The position numbers and the translations under genes were made by a program. The notes below the pieces were generated by a model. That model did no database searches, was not told the origin of the DNA, and was given only the letters and a program-made list of their open reading frames with translations. Below are positions 61,939 to 64,000 of a stretch of DNA of 64,000 bases, one piece after another. The stretch comes from Dendrophyllia cribrosa (lineage: Eukaryota > Cnidaria > Anthozoa > Scleractinia > Dendrophylliidae): assembly GCA_024195265.1 (NCBI GenBank), contig JAJLRJ010000010.1, positions 4,312,135 through 4,376,134 on the forward strand, given 5' to 3'. The stretch's first letter is position 1; every line of letters starts with the position of its first letter.

Positions 61939-64000
61939 TCAGTTGATGTTCATCCACTTTTTTAAATTCATTTTAAATCTATTGATGTCAATATCATTTC
62001 CAAATAGATGGTTTGGTAAATTGTTCCAGTCTTTGATAATTCTTACAAAGAAGGAGTACTTCAAGGAATTAACTCTTGCTGACTTCGTTTGGATCTTATA
62101 CGGATGGTTAGCTCTAGTGTTTTTACTTTTACAACACTCGAAATAATCATTAAAATCTAGGCCATTCAATCCGAGCACTGTTTTATAACATTCTACTAGG
62201 GACAGATATTCTCTTCGATGTTCAAGTGTGTTCCAGTTTAGCAATTTGCATCATTCTTCGTATGACATCTCACAGGGTTTTTGACCAAGAGCAATTCTCA
62301 ATGCTCTTCGTTGTACCTTTTCGATAGCTAATTTATCTTTAACTAGGTGAGGCGACCATACTGGACATGCATACTCTAGGATCGGTCTCACCAATGACTT
62401 GTAAAGCATGGAGAAAATTTCTTTGTTTTTATTGCCAACTGTACGCTTTAGTAGGCCCAGCACTTTGTTTGCTTTATTTACTATTGCATCTAAGTGATTC
62501 GACCAGGATAAATCTCTTGACATGTTAACGCCTAGGTCTTTATATGAGTTGACAGATCTTAATTCTGTATTTGACAGGTAATAAGGATATTTACTTTTAT
62601 CTTGCTTATGCGTTATTCTCATTACTTCGCATTTCTGAGGGTTGAATTTAACTTGCCAACTCCTTGTCCAGTTTTCTAGAGAATCTAGGTCTGACTGTAG
62701 CGCTGACGTATCATCAACATGATTAAGTACACGGTATATCTTTGTATCATCAGCAAATAGTTTAATAGTAGATGTAACGACATTTGGTATGTCATTAACA
62801 TAAATCAAGAACAAAGTAGGCCCAAGGATTGTGCCCTGGGGCACACCAGATGTTACTGGGGACCAATCAGAGTACGTTCCACGTAATACGACCCTCTGAT
62901 GCCTGTTTGTTAAAAAGTTCTTAAACCATCGCAACAGGGGCCCATCAATACCGTGTCTGCTGAGCTTGAGTAGTAGGCGCTTGTGAGGCACACTGTCGAA
63001 TGCTTTCGACAGGTCAAGGAAAATGGCATCTGTCGTTTTCGAGCTATTTCTTGATAAGCACCAGTCGTGGTAACAGCTTAGAAGTTGTGCGAGTGTTGAT
63101 TTTCCTTTCAAGTAACCAAACCGATTTGGGTTTAGTACGTGGTGGACTGACCAGAAGGTTGTCACTCTAGAACGTACTATCTTCTCAGCTGTTTTGCAGA
63201 CAATAGATGTTAAGGAAATTTGACGATAGTTCTCTTTTTTATGCTTGTTTCCCTTTTTGTGAATCGGTGTTATATTTGCTATTTTCCAGTCTGCTGGCAA
63301 CAACCCAGTCACAAAAGACTTGTTAAATAATACGCACAATGAAGTTGACAATTCTTGTGCACATTCTTTCAAAATGCGAGGTGAGATCAGATCGGGCCCT
63401 TGGGACTTGTGAACATTTAGTGCTTTCAAGTATTTTTCCACTTCACTGGCTGTACAAAGAATGTGGCTCAATTTATTGTTGATTATATTGTCGAATTCGG
63501 GTAAATCACTTTGTTCTTGTGTAAATACGGATGAAAAATATAAATTCATTTCCTGTGCAATACTTTGTTCGTCCGTTATTTCATTTCTACCTTCTTTCAT
63601 TTGTCATTTGTTCCTTTTCGTGTCGATTTTATATAATTCCAGAATGGTTTGGAATTATTATCCAATTTCAGTTTGTCTGTGCGTTCTTTGAGGTGTTGCC
63701 ATTTCGCTGAGTTGTATTTCTTTTTCAGCGAGTTATTCAGAGCTTGATAAGCGGCCCATATTTCCTCTCTTCCCGACCTTTTTGCTTTTTTGTACAAATT
63801 CTTTTTCTTCTTACAGAGTTTAATGAGATCTTTGGTTATCAAGGGCGCTGTGATTCTTTTCTTTTGTCTGTATTTTGGAATACAATCATCAACCGCGGCA
63901 AAGAAAATATCTTTCCATTTTGTCCAGTTGTCATCAATATCTTCTTGAGCTAAGATGAAGTCCCACGGGGTGCGTTGGAAGAGAGATCTAAGATGACTCC
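61939..64000 (-). pseudogene. LINE reverse transcriptase, three-piece broken frame
   Basis: Piece 1 (63597 to beyond the window end) is the linker before the reverse transcriptase, with WTKWKDIFFAAVDDCIP. Piece 2 (62251-63600, 449 codons) holds the reverse transcriptase: KKENYRQISLTS, DLSKAFDSVPH, SGVPQGTILGP and the catalytic FADDTKIY, then the thumb and a PILEYACPVWSPH segment. Piece 3 (61939-62244) is the C-terminal FNDYFE and RIIKDWNNLP region. Pieces 1 and 2 are separated by a frameshift at about 63600, and pieces 2 and 3 by a TGA at about 62247. It copies the element by target-primed reverse transcription when intact. Confidence 0.85.

Larger units (their letters stand above)
61366..64000 (-). 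mobile_element. CR1/L2-like LINE, 5' part outside the window
   Basis: The element reads from beyond 64000 leftward to a terminal duplicated aataatactttattcaaatacag unit at 61366-61422, abutting the satellite. It carries a reverse transcriptase open frame broken by a shift near 63600 and a stop near 62247. A MITE sits in its 3' non-coding part. Confidence 0.8.

Overview
The window is animal nuclear DNA, most likely from a cnidarian and probably a coral or sea anemone. Evidence: a vertebrate-type secretory-pathway gene split into 27 coding exons with GT-AG introns, AT-rich intergenic DNA, and dense Polinton, Penelope-like, CR1/L2-like LINE, tRNA-derived SINE and TTAA-target DNA transposon sequences of kinds I associate with cnidarian genomes. 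The species assignment is inference; I could run no search.

Layout. 1-5286: intergenic DNA with short repeats, a foldback element and hammerhead-like Penelope-type motifs. 5293-24798: a complete 19.5-kb Polinton/Maverick bounded by a 6-bp target duplication (gacaaa) and about 200-bp terminal inverted repeats, each starting with a 73-nt near-perfect palindrome. Its minus-strand block, in transcription order from 17.2 kb down, encodes a DUF8207-like protein, penton-like minor capsid protein, a small basic protein, major capsid protein, a pVI/pX-like protein, an adenovirus-type protease (frameshifted), a DUF5679-like zinc protein, a parvovirus-type phospholipase A2 domain protein, an RVE integrase with chromodomain, a coiled-coil protein, two AT-hook/zinc-finger proteins and protein-primed DNA polymerase B. 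The plus-strand block encodes the packaging ATPase, a phage-tail-fibre-like protein, two unknown proteins (one with two membrane segments) and, near the right end, a 198-residue unknown protein. A VLTF3-like late transcription factor gene on the minus strand is split by a 1.75-kb transposon. The element therefore looks like an integrated virus-like genome with replication, integration, maturation, packaging, capsid and possible host-attachment genes, now disabled by at least two lesions.

24.8-27.5 kb: upstream region, candidate promoter with an ERSE-like site, and a 5'UTR intron. 27545-54402: one HYOU1/GRP170 gene (ER Hsp70-family chaperone), 27 coding exons, predicted 1087 residues, with signal peptide and C-terminal NDEL. 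Its introns hold a head-to-head inverted Penelope-like insertion abutting a splice acceptor, a long-TIR foldback element with 9-bp target duplication, a Kolobok-like element, a pogo-like MITE, SINEs, a roughly 100-bp tandem repeat family present in six introns, four copies of one MITE family, and an E2F-site-like minisatellite.

54.4-61.4 kb: intergenic DNA with a candidate first exon of another gene, a piggyBac-like TTAA element and a 17-bp-unit satellite. 61.4-64.0 kb: a 5'-incomplete LINE on the minus strand, mutated and itself invaded by a MITE.
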